Part shown: piece after piece, positions 32,270 through 40,769 of the stretch
Layout: the number at the start of each line of letters is the position of its first letter
How positions within the stretch are numbered: position 1 is the stretch's first letter
Program-made: the position numbers and the translations under genes
The notes under the pieces: model-generated
Seen by the model: only the letters and a program-made list of their open reading frames with translations
What the model was told of the DNA's origin: nothing
Databases searched by the model: none
From: an uncultured Lachnospiraceae bacterium
Lineage (GTDB): Bacteria; Bacillota; Clostridia; Lachnospirales; Lachnospiraceae
NCBI GenBank assembly: GCA_910588655.1
Contig: CAJUPJ010000029.1
Coordinates: forward strand, 1 to 48,620
Direction: 5' to 3'
DNA length: 48,620 nucleotides

Positions 32270-32962
32270 CTATATCGCAATATTCCTTTCGCCAAAAATT
32301 GCTGTTCCAACCCTTATATGTGTTGCCCCTTCTTCAATCGCAACTTCATAGTCATTGGTCATTCCCATTGAAAGAATATTCATGGAAACATTATCAATGT
32401 TTTTGCCCGCAATGTCAACAGATAATTCTTTCAAAGTCCTGAATATCATCCGGTTATTTCCGGCATTTTCCACAAAAGGAGCTATTGTCATAAGACCTTT
32501 TACATGTACATGGGGCAGCCTGGCAATATCTTTTACAAGCCCTTCTGCCTCTTCTGTCTTTATGCCGGATTTTGTCTCCTCCTGTGCAACATTGACTTCT
32601 ACAAGCACATCTGCCTCAAGCCCTTTCTTTACACATTCTGCCTCTATTGCTTCCGCAAGATGGAGTGAATCGACAGAATGGATAAGTGCTGCACGCCCTA
32701 AGACATATTTTATTTTATTGGTCTGTAAATGGCCAATAAAATGCCATTCTATGTTTTTAGGCAGCATATCATATTTTTCTTTCATTTCCTGTGCTTTGTT
32801 TTCCCCAAACTGCCTGATGCCATATTCATACGCCTGTTCAACAAGCCTTACAGGCTTTGTCTTGCTTACTGCAATAAGCGTAACACTGCCATAGCTGCGT
32901 CCTGCCCTGTCACATGCTGCTTTTACCCTGTCTTCTACTATTGCCAGGTTCTCCTTAACCAT
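32270..32962 (-). CDS. yggS: YggS-family PLP homeostasis protein
   Basis: A PLP-binding protein (230 residues) with a single TIM barrel and no known enzymatic activity; it buffers free PLP and affects amino-acid pools. VTLIAVSKTKPVRLVEQAY holds the PLP lysine (VSKTKP), and FGENKAQEMKEKYDML, WHFIGHLQTNKIKYV, VNVAQEETKSG and SMGMTNDYEVAIEEGATHIR-type sequences are the family hallmarks (phosphate loop SMGM). It is second in the ylm operon, just after the HlyD-like gene (12 bp). GGAGGAGTCAGAA precedes the ATG. Confidence 0.95.
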   Translation of the reverse strand: MVKENLAIVEDRVKAACDRAGRSYGSVTLIAVSKTKPVRLVEQAYEYGIRQFGENKAQEMKEKYDMLPKNIEWHFIGHLQTNKIKYVLGRAALIHSVDSLHLAEAIEAECVKKGLEADVLVEVNVAQEETKSGIKTEEAEGLVKDIARLPHVHVKGLMTIAPFVENAGNNRMIFRTLKELSVDIAGKNIDNVSMNILSMGMTNDYEVAIEEGATHIRVGTAIFGERNIAI

Positions 32963-32974
32963 TTCTGACTCCTC

Positions 32975-34378
32975 CTAATAAATAATATCATCTTCGTTAA
33001 TCATATCCGGGTTTAAAATTATGTGGTCATATGTTGAAAGCCCAAATGTTGTATCTTTAGATACAATTGCATATTCGCCATTGGAATAAAGCTTCTCAAT
33101 ATGCCGGAACTCACAAAAGCCTTTGTTACAGTTATATACGCCTTCTAAATCCGCAGTATCTGAAAGTTTCATGGACTTTACGCCATTTTTTGTTCCCTGC
33201 ACTATTACAGAGCCTGGCTCAAAAAGTGCAGCATCAATATATACTTTCCCTTTTTCTGTCTTATAATATATACTGGCAGCTTTAAATGTGGTTTCTTTTG
33301 TACCATCTTTTTTATACGTCAGCAGCATTACACCATTGCTGCCATCCTCACCGCCTTTTGTCATAAATTTTTCTGGAATTACATAAAACTGTTTCTTAAG
33401 AATAGATGAAACAGGAATTTTCAGCCCATCAGCATTATTAAATTCTATCTCTATGTCAAGATACCTGTTATCAAGATAGCGTATCATATATTTGTCAAAA
33501 TCAAGTTTTGCATAATATGCCGAATCAATTATAAATGTAGAAATCTCTGCTACAGTTTCCAGCCCGTCTTTCTTAAATATAACCGGGACTGTAGTTTTAT
33601 CACTTACTTTTTTATACTGTTTGTCTGTAAGCGGAAGTACAACAGACCATTTCTCACTGTTGACAATTTTGTAAATGGCATCTCCTGCATTGGCAGAACC
33701 TGTACTTCTAAGCTGTGTCCAGTTATCATTCATGTCTTCAAAATCTTTTGCTGAAATACTGTCTATTGACAATTCCTCAAGCCCGTCTGAACAGAATGAG
33801 ATAATTCCTGGATTTTTTGCTTTAACCAGTTCAAGCGGAGAAGCCGCCTTCTTTTTCTTCATAACCTTGTCCAGATGTTCTAAAAGGTTTACAGTAGTCA
33901 TTTTAAGAAGGGTATTGTCTATATTATATTTAAAATTTGTAACATTGCTGTATAATGACAAATCAAAATTATTACGGAAGTTTGCAATGTCATTTCTTAT
34001 TTCTCTTGTATCATCCCCGGAAAGTGAAATATCCTTTGCTTCAATAGATGAAATATCACCTTCAAACTGCCCGGTTTCATCTATTGAGTAAACAACAGTG
34101 TTTGCACCAAGTTTTGACCCCTCTCCTACATAATAGTTTATATAACCCTGTTTTTTTGTTGTAACAAGGAATTCATCCCTTAATACAATGCCTCTTATAA
34201 TTTCATTATCTGCAATCTGTGTTTCTGTAACTTCGTATATTGAAACGTGTTCTTTAGTAAAAGACTGTATAAATAAAAAAAGGAGGCATGCAGCAAAAAT
34301 TATTAAAACTGTACCCACAAAAAAATGCGGACGTTTTTTCATTTTTACAACTTTTTTCTTCTGCCTGCGTGCTGCCAA
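32975..34378 (-). CDS. HlyD-like adaptor/envelope protein at head of ylm operon
   Basis: A 467-residue bitopic protein: basic N-terminus (AARRQKKKVVKMKKRPHFF), one TM helix (about 24-43) and a large extracytoplasmic region. IIRGIVLRDEFLVTTKKQGY and VGEGSKLGANTVVYSIDETG are half of a lipoyl/barrel-sandwich-like fold, as in HlyD-type periplasmic adaptors, with a helical part between. No transporter is adjacent, and clostridial members constantly sit at this position next to yggS/sepF, so a cell-wall or division role is more likely than export (inference). The start is TTG at 34378, 7 nt after AGGAGG; an ATG at 34411 lacks a site. Confidence 0.8.
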   Translation of the reverse strand: MAARRQKKKVVKMKKRPHFFVGTVLIIFAACLLFLFIQSFTKEHVSIYEVTETQIADNEIIRGIVLRDEFLVTTKKQGYINYYVGEGSKLGANTVVYSIDETGQFEGDISSIEAKDISLSGDDTREIRNDIANFRNNFDLSLYSNVTNFKYNIDNTLLKMTTVNLLEHLDKVMKKKKAASPLELVKAKNPGIISFCSDGLEELSIDSISAKDFEDMNDNWTQLRSTGSANAGDAIYKIVNSEKWSVVLPLTDKQYKKVSDKTTVPVIFKKDGLETVAEISTFIIDSAYYAKLDFDKYMIRYLDNRYLDIEIEFNNADGLKIPVSSILKKQFYVIPEKFMTKGGEDGSNGVMLLTYKKDGTKETTFKAASIYYKTEKGKVYIDAALFEPGSVIVQGTKNGVKSMKLSDTADLEGVYNCNKGFCEFRHIEKLYSNGEYAIVSKDTTFGLSTYDHIILNPDMINEDDIIY

Positions 34379-34441
34379 AACAAATCCTCCTTCCAGGAAC
34401 AAAACATCCAACAGATGCAGTCCAGCAAATATAACTTTTTT

Positions 34442-34469
34442 ATTATAGACCTAAAAAAAAGTTTGTCCA
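34442..34469 (-). promoter_or_regulatory. Promoter of the ylm/division operon
   Basis: TGGACA (34464-34469), a 16-bp spacer and TATAAT (34442-34447) on the minus strand, about 65 bp before the TTG start. The composite repeat at 34486 begins 17 bp upstream of the -35 box. Confidence 0.7.
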
Positions 34470-34485
34470 CCCATATATTATTATA

Positions 34486-34974
34486 AATTTCCAGTTATTT
34501 TGTGCTGGGGGCAAACGCAGGGTTTTATGTACCAGAGCCAGAATATTCTGTAAAGGGAGTACGCTTCCACTATAGGACAATGCCATTTAGTTAAGGGTAT
34601 ATGCTTAAAAATTACATATGCTAGGTGCGCTGGCAAATCCAAAGTGCCTTCCATGAAAACAGCACGCTTCCGCTTGAACTTGCACGCAATGGTGCATAAA
34701 GCCCCTAATGTTCCTACGGAACATTTTAATACAGGGCTTAAGCACCAGCGGCTTCGTACAGCTTTTTCATGGAAGCACATTTGGAATTTGCCAGCCAGCT
34801 TACACTTTGGTAATTTATAAACAATTTATGCCTAAACCCTTAACTAAATGACATTGCACTACGTCAAGCCACAAAACAGGAGCGTACCCCTTTTACAGAA
34901 TTATTACCAGCATCTGTCACATAAAACCTACTATTGCCACCAGAACTACAAAAAATATAAAATAACTGGAAATT
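34486..34974. repeat. 489-bp palindromic composite repeat, copy A
   Basis: The ends are AATTTCCAGTTATTTT (34486-34501) and its reverse complement (34959-34974). Inner arms repeat the motifs of the short element at 10672: ACCAGAGCCAGAATATTCTG and GTACGCTTC on the left, GAGCGTACCCC and TACAGAATTATTACCAGC on the right. A 279-bp core sits in the centre. The whole unit can fold on itself around ATGTTCC-TAC-GGAACAT at 34708-34724. The 99-codon frame on the minus strand (34481-34780) follows the repeat, not a protein family, and is not called as a gene. Confidence 0.75.
34578..34856. repeat. 279-bp core element with inverted ends, copy A
   Basis: Begins CAATGCCATTTAGTTAAG (34578) and ends with its near reverse complement CTTAACTAAATGACATTG (34839-34856). 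The sequence inside is itself an imperfect palindrome (CTGGCAAATCCAAAGTGCC against GCACATTTGGAATTTGCCAG). Nearly identical, in inverted orientation, to 35210-35487. The ends resemble IS4/IS231-type termini, so it may be an IS-derived MITE (inference). Confidence 0.72.
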
Positions 34975-35097
34975 CTGTTGTGTGGCAGATGATTTAGACG
35001 TACGGAAGTTCCATTATATATCTTTTTGTAATAATAATCTAATAATAATTGCCATATTACCTAACAATTGACTAGCAGAATAACTTCCAGCACCCAG

Positions 35098-35590
35098 CCA
35101 CAGTTATCTTGTTAGCTTATTATTCTGGGTTTTGTAAATTTACGATGACAGGTTTCATGTGCCAGATGCCAGTATTATTATGTACATAGGTACTTTAAAC
35201 TATATAGTGCAATGTCATTTAGTTAAGAACTGGTGGAAAATATTTTTATAAATTACCAAAGTGTAGATTGCTGGCAAATTCCAAATGTGCTTCCATGAAA
35301 AAGCTGTACGAAGCCGCTGGTGCTTAAGCCCTGTCTTAAAATGTTCCGTAGGAACATTAGGGGCTTTATGCACCATTGCGTGCGAGTTCAAGCGGGAGCG
35401 TGCTGTTTTCATGGAAGGCACTTTGGATTTGCCAGCGCATCCAGTATATGTAATTTTTAAACATCTTTTCTTAGCTAAATGACATTGCACCATACCAGAA
35501 GCGTACCCCTGTACATAATATTCTGGCTCTGGCACATGAAACCGTCCGCCATTCCAAAAAACCCACAAAAAACCACAAGATAACTGTAAA
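35098..35590. repeat. About 493-bp palindromic composite repeat, copy B (inverted relative to A)
   Basis: The left end contains ACAGTTATCTTGT (35100-35112) and the right end has ACAAGATAACTGTAAA (to 35590). The arms carry TTTCATGTGCCAGATGCCAG on the left and AATATTCTGGCTCTGGCACA on the right. The 278-bp core lies between. The gap between copies A and B (34975-35097) shows nothing beyond AT-rich DNA and a GGAAGTT/AACTTCC pair. Together A and B explain most of the 1.3-kb gene-free stretch 34379-35701. Confidence 0.72.
35210..35487. repeat. 278-bp core element with inverted ends, copy B
   Basis: Begins CAATGTCATTTAGTTAAG (35210) and ends CTTAGCTAAATGACATTG (35487). Frames read from copies A and B give almost the same peptide (MCFHEKAVRSRWCLSPVLKC...), showing the two are closely related copies; the peptide itself looks like translated repeat. 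Confidence 0.72.
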
Positions 35591-35701
35591 AAAAACATTT
35601 TTGAATAAATTAAACTTTTCCGGGAGATACTCTGTATTGTAGTATACCAAAAATACAAAGCAGCACTGGCACTGCTTTTAATATCAAAAGGAGGAGTTTG
35701 C

Positions 35702-35905
35702 ATGAAAGTTATTGATTATATCCTGCTGACACTGGTAATTATTGGTGCTATTAACTGGGGGCTTATCGGCTTTTTAAACTTTGACCTTGTACGTGTTATA
35801 TTTGGTGATATGTCATTATTCTCCCGAATAATATATGCAGCCGTTGGTATTGGTGGCTTGTATGCAATAAGTTATTACGGGCGTATCCATACAGCAAGTG
35901 AATAA
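35702..35905 (+). CDS. DUF378 family small membrane protein
   Basis: A 67-residue protein with two hydrophobic helices (about 5-26 and 42-60). KVIDYILLTLVIIGAINWGL followed by IGFLNFDLVRVIFGD is the DUF378 signature (INWGL...G..FDLV), and the second helix IIYAAVGIGGLYAISYYGRI is typical. Function unknown; usually a single-gene unit as here. AAAAGGAGGAGTTTGC gives a very strong start. It has its own terminator immediately downstream, convergent with the D,D-carboxypeptidase gene. Confidence 0.9.
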   Translation: MKVIDYILLTLVIIGAINWGLIGFLNFDLVRVIFGDMSLFSRIIYAAVGIGGLYAISYYGRIHTASE

Positions 35906-35941
35906 AGCATGTGCATAAGCCTTATGGCATCAAAACCAGGA

Positions 35942-35971
35942 GGGGTAAACCTATAAGGTTTACTCCTTTTT
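35942..35971 (+). terminator. Terminator of the DUF378 gene
   Basis: GGGGTAAACCT (35942-35952) pairs with AGGTTTACTCC (35956-35966) with one G-T wobble and a 3-nt loop, followed by TTTTT. It overlaps the stop codon of the convergent D,D-carboxypeptidase gene. Confidence 0.85.
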
Positions 35972-36994
35972 GCTTTTACTTCCGCCCTCCATTGAAAGAA
36001 GATAATTCATCTGGTCATAAAGGCTGTACACATCGCTTGCATGCATAACAGCTGAAATATAACTGTTGCCGTCTGCACCTTTTGAATGTAATATCAGGTT
36101 TGAGCCAGCCATCTGGGTTGTGCCTGTCTTACCTCCTGTTACTTCCACCCCGTCTGGTGCAGTTTCTGTATTAATCTTATATTTTACAGTAGATGTAAAA
36201 TCCATTTCCTTTTTCTGGCCACTGGCATCTTTATATTTTACTTTAACGCTTCCCTTATTGATAATATCAGTAAACTTTGGATAATCTGAAATAAGCTTGT
36301 TGAAAACAAGGTATAAATCATAAGCTGTTGTGTAGTGGTTGTCATCATGCAGGCCATGAGGATTTGTAAAATGGCTTCCAACTGCACCAAGCTCTTCCAT
36401 TTCCCTGTTCATAAGCTTGGCAAATTTACCTGTGCTTCCTGATATATGCTCTGCAATTGCTATGCCTGCATCATTGCCAGAATAGACCATTAATGCATAA
36501 AGCAGCTTTTCAAATTTAATCTTGTCCCCTTCATTAAATCCACATAATTTTGCACCATATTCAGTTATATGTGACGCTTCATAGCTTATAGTTACAATAT
36601 CGTCAAGGTTTCCATATTTAAGCGCAACAAGCACTGTTACAATTTTAGTAACACTTGCGGGATACAGCCGGTCATAGATATTACTTGCATAAACCACTTC
36701 ATTCTTTGTCGCATTTACAAGAAGTACCGAACTGGCTGGCAGGTTCTTGTTGCTTTTATTCTGGCTGCCTGCTGGTATAACACAGGCAGCTTCTGAAAGA
36801 TAATCCTGGCAGTACCAGTTTTCACCTGATGGTGTACCAGCTAAAGGCAGTACCATCCCGCCGCCATCCAGGAAGTTTTCCTTGTCACTGCCACATCCTG
36901 CCGCCAGAATAACAAGTACAGCAGATACAGCAGCAAGTTTTAAAGGCTTTATTCCTGTTCTTTTCTTTGTATTAATTTTATTATAATTATGCAT
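35960..36994 (-). CDS. Lipoprotein D-alanyl-D-alanine carboxypeptidase (S11)
   Basis: A low-molecular-weight PBP that trims the terminal D-Ala from peptidoglycan stem peptides. 344 residues: signal with lipobox (SAVLVILAAGCGS, Cys about residue 34), a spacer, then the S11 domain. The catalytic motifs are SxxK in YPASVTKIVTVLVAL, SxN in MVYSGNDAGIAIAEH and KTG in VTGGKTGTTQMAGSN. The small C-terminal DacA-type beta domain is absent, so the enzyme is anchored by lipid at the N-terminus. The ribosome site AGGAG is unusually far (about 15 nt) from the ATG, but no better start exists. It is last in the minus-strand cell-shape cluster after mgsA. Confidence 0.93.
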   Translation of the reverse strand: MHNYNKINTKKRTGIKPLKLAAVSAVLVILAAGCGSDKENFLDGGGMVLPLAGTPSGENWYCQDYLSEAACVIPAGSQNKSNKNLPASSVLLVNATKNEVVYASNIYDRLYPASVTKIVTVLVALKYGNLDDIVTISYEASHITEYGAKLCGFNEGDKIKFEKLLYALMVYSGNDAGIAIAEHISGSTGKFAKLMNREMEELGAVGSHFTNPHGLHDDNHYTTAYDLYLVFNKLISDYPKFTDIINKGSVKVKYKDASGQKKEMDFTSTVKYKINTETAPDGVEVTGGKTGTTQMAGSNLILHSKGADGNSYISAVMHASDVYSLYDQMNYLLSMEGGSKSKKE

Positions 36995-37042
36995 ACTGGT
37001 TAAAAAATACTCCTATTATAGCACATGCCAGAGCCTTTGGAT

Positions 37043-37459
37043 TTATTCTTCCTGGGTCTGTTCTTTCCTTAAAACCTCACGCCATTCAAGGTCTCCCCTG
37101 TCGAGTGCCTTAACAAGCAGCTCTGCTGTTGCAAGGTTTGTAGCAAATGGTATATTGTATGTGTCGCAAAGATGGATTGAATTATTTACGTCAGGCTCAT
37201 GCGGTTTAGAAGACAATGGGTCTCTTAAAAATATAACCATGTCTATCTGGTTATGTTCTATCTGTGACGCAAGCTGCTGCTCCCCGCCAAGATGTCCTGC
37301 CAGGTACTTATGGATAGTGAGGTTTGTAACCTCCTCAATAAGCCTTCCTGTTGTCCCTGTTGCATAAATATTATGTTTGCTTAAAATACCCCTGTACGCT
37401 ATGCAGAAGTTCTGCATAAGGCTTTTCTTGGCATCATGTGCTACTAATCCTATATTCAT
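37043..37459 (-). CDS. mgsA: Methylglyoxal synthase
   Basis: Converts dihydroxyacetone phosphate to methylglyoxal and phosphate, a glycolytic bypass. 138 residues, standard length. MNIGLVAHDAKKSLMQNFC, TGTTGRLIE, LAGHLGGEQQLASQI and DMVIFLRDPLSSKPHEPDVN include the catalytic Asp (in FLRDPL) and the phosphate-binding TGTTG. It lies after rodA and before the D,D-carboxypeptidase; the rodA-mgsA association is common in clostridia. AGGGGTGATAAAGG precedes the ATG. Confidence 0.96.
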   Translation of the reverse strand: MNIGLVAHDAKKSLMQNFCIAYRGILSKHNIYATGTTGRLIEEVTNLTIHKYLAGHLGGEQQLASQIEHNQIDMVIFLRDPLSSKPHEPDVNNSIHLCDTYNIPFATNLATAELLVKALDRGDLEWREVLRKEQTQEE

Positions 37460-37573
37460 CCTTTATCACCCCTCTGGTTATTAATAAGAAACTTTTTATA
37501 TCCTTCCCCTTAAATTTTATTAAATACAGCAGTATATCCCATAATAATATGCTGTATATTGCTAAATATTGTT

Positions 37574-38791
37574 TTATAATTCTAAATCCATATCTATGTC
37601 TTTTGAATTATCACTTCCAAATGCATTACGCATTGTAAAACCTGAATTACTAGTTTTTGCCGGCTGTATGCCTATATTCAGGACAAAGCCTATTCCTATC
37701 ATGGAAGACAGCATCGAACTTAACCCATTACTTAAAAATGGAAGCGGCAGGCCTGTATTCGGAAAAAGCCTTGTTGCCACACATATATTGGCAAATACCT
37801 GGAACATAAACATTGCCGCTACTCCAAGTGCAATCATGCTTCCAAGGAAATCCTGTGCCTTTTTGGCAACTGAAAAGCACTTGAATATTATTATTGCAAA
37901 GAGCAGTAAAACCAGGCAGCAGCCTAAAAAGCCAAATTCCTCACCTACAACTGACCATATAAAATCGCTTTCATTTATTGGCACTGAAGTATATGCCCTT
38001 GCTGACCCTTCAGCACCACCATCCTGGATAAACTTCCCATACAGTTTTCCAGAAGCAATCGCACGTATGCATAAATTCTGCTGGAGGTTTAAATCATCAG
38101 CAGACGGGTCATCAGGATGAAGCCATGCATATATACGCTTATACTGGTAGCCCTTAAGTATAAAATTGTCCGGCTGCTGTATATACCAGAACAGGACGAC
38201 ACCTGCTGGTATGCCAAGTGCTATTATTGGCACAAGTATTTTATAAGCTGTGCCTGCTGCAAATACCAGCACAACAGTAATAAATACAGCAACAAGGCTT
38301 GATGAAAGGTCTGGCTGTACCAGTATAACTGCAACAGGCCCCATTGCTACTATTACAGATATAAACAATGTACTTGCCCTGTCTGTCTTGCTTTTAAGCT
38401 TTGTATACAGAGTTGCGAGCGTAAGTATTAATATTATCTTCATAAGCTCTGTTGGCTGGAGCGTAATTGGCCCAAGTTTTACCCATCTGTATACGTCTGT
38501 ATTGTTATCTGTGCCCAATGGTGAATGTGTAGCAGCAGTCAGAAGTATGCCAGCCACATAATACAAAGGCGTAAACTGGCATATGAAGTGGTAGTCAAAT
38601 AATGAAAGTACAATTAGTATAACAATTCCCATTGCAAGCCCTGTCAGCTGCCCTTTCATTAATGCTGTCCCCATTTCTTCACCACCTGCAAGCTTTACAC
38701 AGAATGCACCAATAAGGCAGATAACTACAACAACACACAAGAGGGAAAAATTGTATTTCTTCCAGTCATACTGTTTAATACGGTTTATCAT
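37574..38791 (-). CDS. rodA: RodA-type SEDS peptidoglycan glycosyltransferase
   Basis: A 405-residue protein with about ten TM helices that polymerises lipid II in the elongasome with PBP2. Key SEDS sequences seen: KLGPITLQPTELMKIILILT, VQPDLSSSLVAVFI (Asp), and the C-terminal signature FIWSVVGEEFGFLGC plus GLPLPFLSNGLSSMLSSMIG. The C-terminal tail (SDNSKDIDMDLEL) is acidic. RodA rather than FtsW is inferred from its location behind the mre/min genes and PBP2. GGGGAGTGTGTAA precedes the start. 28 bp after minE. Confidence 0.93.
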   Translation of the reverse strand: MINRIKQYDWKKYNFSLLCVVVVICLIGAFCVKLAGGEEMGTALMKGQLTGLAMGIVILIVLSLFDYHFICQFTPLYYVAGILLTAATHSPLGTDNNTDVYRWVKLGPITLQPTELMKIILILTLATLYTKLKSKTDRASTLFISVIVAMGPVAVILVQPDLSSSLVAVFITVVLVFAAGTAYKILVPIIALGIPAGVVLFWYIQQPDNFILKGYQYKRIYAWLHPDDPSADDLNLQQNLCIRAIASGKLYGKFIQDGGAEGSARAYTSVPINESDFIWSVVGEEFGFLGCCLVLLLFAIIIFKCFSVAKKAQDFLGSMIALGVAAMFMFQVFANICVATRLFPNTGLPLPFLSNGLSSMLSSMIGIGFVLNIGIQPAKTSNSGFTMRNAFGSDNSKDIDMDLEL

Positions 38792-38819
38792 TTACACACT
38801 CCCCATGCGGATTAATTAT

Positions 38820-39101
38820 TTACCTGCGCAAAGGCTTTGTATCCCTTATAGGGATACTTGCCAGCACAGCATTAACTGTACCTGAATCATCATCAAGTTC
38901 GGTTCTTGTAACTTTTATATCGAGGCCATCTGTATCTATATCAACGTATTTTGATATTACTTTAATAATATCATTCTTCATCTGTTCCATAAGCTCTGGT
39001 GAACATACAGCCCTGTCAGATGTAATTGCCACCTTCAGGCGGTTCTTGGCAATATCACTGCTGCTTTCAGAACTTTTAAACCAATTTGATAAAAAGCCCA
39101 T
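38820..39101 (-). CDS. minE: Min system topological specificity factor MinE
   Basis: A 93-residue protein. MGFLSNWFKSSESSSDIAKN matches the membrane-targeting and MinD-interacting start (F-x-R/K-S-S-x-x-A-K-x-R-L-K), and the following LKVAITSDRAVCSPELMEQM and KNDIIKVISKYVDIDTDGLD form the dimeric anti-MinCD core. It stimulates MinD ATPase, driving pole-to-pole oscillation. The start at 39101 follows GGAGGAGATT; the ATG at 39113 overlaps that site. MinE together with a DivIVA in the same genome is typical of clostridia rather than Bacillus. Confidence 0.93.
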   Translation of the reverse strand: MGFLSNWFKSSESSSDIAKNRLKVAITSDRAVCSPELMEQMKNDIIKVISKYVDIDTDGLDIKVTRTELDDDSGTVNAVLASIPIRDTKPLRR

Positions 39102-39125
39102 AATCTCCTCCATGATAAGCTGTAC

Positions 39126-39920
39126 TTAATGCTTATTTTTAAATATTGACGCAAATTTCTGGAAAAAAGTCTTTGTTACCTCTAAATCAATATAAGGCAC
39201 TTCTTCACCAAGTACGCGTTTACATATATTCATATATGCCTGTCCTGCCTGGCAGTCAGAACCTGTAAGTGGTTCACCATTATTTGTAGAAATAACAATA
39301 TGCTCGTCATCAGGTACTATACCTATCAAATCAATTGCAAGTATTTCAACAACATCATCACTTGACATCATATTGCCTTCTTTAACCATATCAGCACGCA
39401 GCCTGTTTACAATAAGGTGTGTGCGCCTGATTTCATTTGCTTCAAGCAGCCCTATTATACGGTCTGCATCACGTACAGCTGAAACCTCAGGTGTTGTTAC
39501 CACAAGTGCACGGTCTGCACCTGCTATTGCATTTTTAAATCCCTGTTCTATTCCAGCCGGACAGTCTAAAAGTATGTAATCAAATTCATTCCTTAACTCA
39601 CTGGTAAGCTTTTTCATCTGCTCTGGTGTTACAGCAGACTTGTCCTTTGTCTGTGCAGAAGGCAGGAGATACAAGTTAGGGTATCTTTTATCCTTAATAA
39701 GTGCCTGCTTAATCCTGCAGTTATTCTCTACAACATCAACAAGATTATAAACAATCCTGTTTTCAAGACCCATAACAACATCAAGGTTACGCAGCCCTAT
39801 ATCTGTATCAATAAGCGCAACCCTTTTACCTAGCATTGCAAGCCCTGCACCTATATTTGCTGTCGAGGTCGTTTTCCCAACTCCGCCCTTTCCAGATGTT
39901 ATGACTATTACTTCTCCCAT
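39126..39920 (-). CDS. minD: Septum site-determining ATPase MinD
   Basis: A 264-residue ParA-like ATPase that recruits MinC to the membrane. The deviant Walker A is VITSGKGGVGKTTSTANIGA (both lysines present), followed by LIDTDIGLRNLDVVMGLENR, DYILLDCPAGIEQGF (Walker B) and a C-terminal amphipathic membrane helix FQKFASIFKNKH. Full length. Between minC (94 bp gap) and minE (24 bp) in one operon. AGGAGGAATTAAACT precedes the ATG. Confidence 0.97.
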   Translation of the reverse strand: MGEVIVITSGKGGVGKTTSTANIGAGLAMLGKRVALIDTDIGLRNLDVVMGLENRIVYNLVDVVENNCRIKQALIKDKRYPNLYLLPSAQTKDKSAVTPEQMKKLTSELRNEFDYILLDCPAGIEQGFKNAIAGADRALVVTTPEVSAVRDADRIIGLLEANEIRRTHLIVNRLRADMVKEGNMMSSDDVVEILAIDLIGIVPDDEHIVISTNNGEPLTGSDCQAGQAYMNICKRVLGEEVPYIDLEVTKTFFQKFASIFKNKH

Positions 39921-40014
39921 AGTTTAATTCCTCCTGTCAGAACTATTTTAATAATCTATTATTACCGCACAGGCAAAACCGGATATGCACGCCTGCCTGT
40001 TATGGGGTATTAAC

Positions 40015-40680
40015 TTATAAGCGGATATCAGACATAACATCTTTATCCAGCGGCTCTATATATATATTCCCGTTATCCAGGAATGCTATCTTAGTCTGGT
40101 TTCCCGGGGTCTTCTCAGGATTATCAGGAGCACGCGCTATTGTATCTGCTATCCTTATCTGCACAGGGCGCATATCCAGCGCCACAACAAAGGCATTAGT
40201 ATTTCCAGCAGCCCCTGCATATACATTGCCTTTAAGTGAGCCCAGTATTATTACATTCCCTTTTGAAATAACCTTAGCACCAGGCTTTATATCACCAATA
40301 ATAATAATGCTTGTTTCTACATCAAGTACCTGGCCTGAACGCAGGTTCCCCTTATAAAACTGCCCTGTATTGCTGTAGTCCTGTTCAAGCTTCCTTTCAA
40401 TGGTTTTCTGGAACGCTGCTTCTGTTTCCGGGTCATCCTCCATAATACACAATATTGAAAGGCTGCAGTTTGCCTGTATAATATCCACGATTTCCATTTT
40501 CTGTTCATCTGTAAGGTCGCGCCCTTTAAATGAAACAGCTTTGGCAGCCTCCCCAAAAAACGCCGCTGAAGCCCTGAATTTATCAGCAATATCTTTTTTC
40601 AAGGTTTCATAACTGGCATCAGGGTTTAAAACCAGGATAATTCCTGCTTTAAATCCTTTAATAACTACAGTACCATCCAT
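40015..40680 (-). CDS. minC: Septum formation inhibitor MinC
   Basis: A 221-residue FtsZ antagonist. The N-terminal domain (about 1-105) has VVIKGFKAGIILVLNPDASY; the C-terminal beta-helix (about 110-200) shows VLDVETSIIIIGDIKPGAKV, ISKGNVIILGSLKGNVYAGA and QIRIADTIARAP, the MinD-binding and dimerisation region. First of minCDE. GGAGGCTAGAT precedes the ATG. The 89-bp gap between PBP2 and minC contains a hairpin shared with other leaders in the window (40717-40735), so minC may have its own promoter or processing site. Confidence 0.95.
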   Translation of the reverse strand: MDGTVVIKGFKAGIILVLNPDASYETLKKDIADKFRASAAFFGEAAKAVSFKGRDLTDEQKMEIVDIIQANCSLSILCIMEDDPETEAAFQKTIERKLEQDYSNTGQFYKGNLRSGQVLDVETSIIIIGDIKPGAKVISKGNVIILGSLKGNVYAGAAGNTNAFVVALDMRPVQIRIADTIARAPDNPEKTPGNQTKIAFLDNGNIYIEPLDKDVMSDIRL

Positions 40681-40716
40681 ATCTAGCCTCCATAATATAA
40701 CTTATACTAATCCCCA

Positions 40717-40766
40717 TGCCGCACTCCTTGCGGCACAAATAGTAATGAAAAATGATTTTTCAATCT
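40717..40766 (-). promoter_or_regulatory. minC leader element: hairpin plus shared 16-mer
   Basis: TGCCGC (40717-40722) and GCGGCA (40730-40735) form a 6-bp stem. On the minus strand TTACTAT lies just upstream, and AGATTGAAAAATCATT (40751-40766) further upstream is identical to 48467-48482 in the leader of the gene at 47026. The stem is followed by ATGGGGATTA. Confidence 0.55.
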
Positions 40767-40769
40767 AAT

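Noticed and set aside
34481..34780. 99-codon minus-strand frame and its near copy at 35285-35482
   Set aside because: Both frames follow the palindromic repeat core and run into its arms; neither has a ribosome site and the peptide looks like translated repeat.
35215..35703. 162-codon minus-strand frame
   Set aside because: Runs through repeat copy B and into the DUF378 leader; low-complexity and without a start signal.
37018..37040. GCCAGAGCC match to the repeat family near mgsA
   Set aside because: Only nine bases match, with no arms or inverted ends; likely chance.
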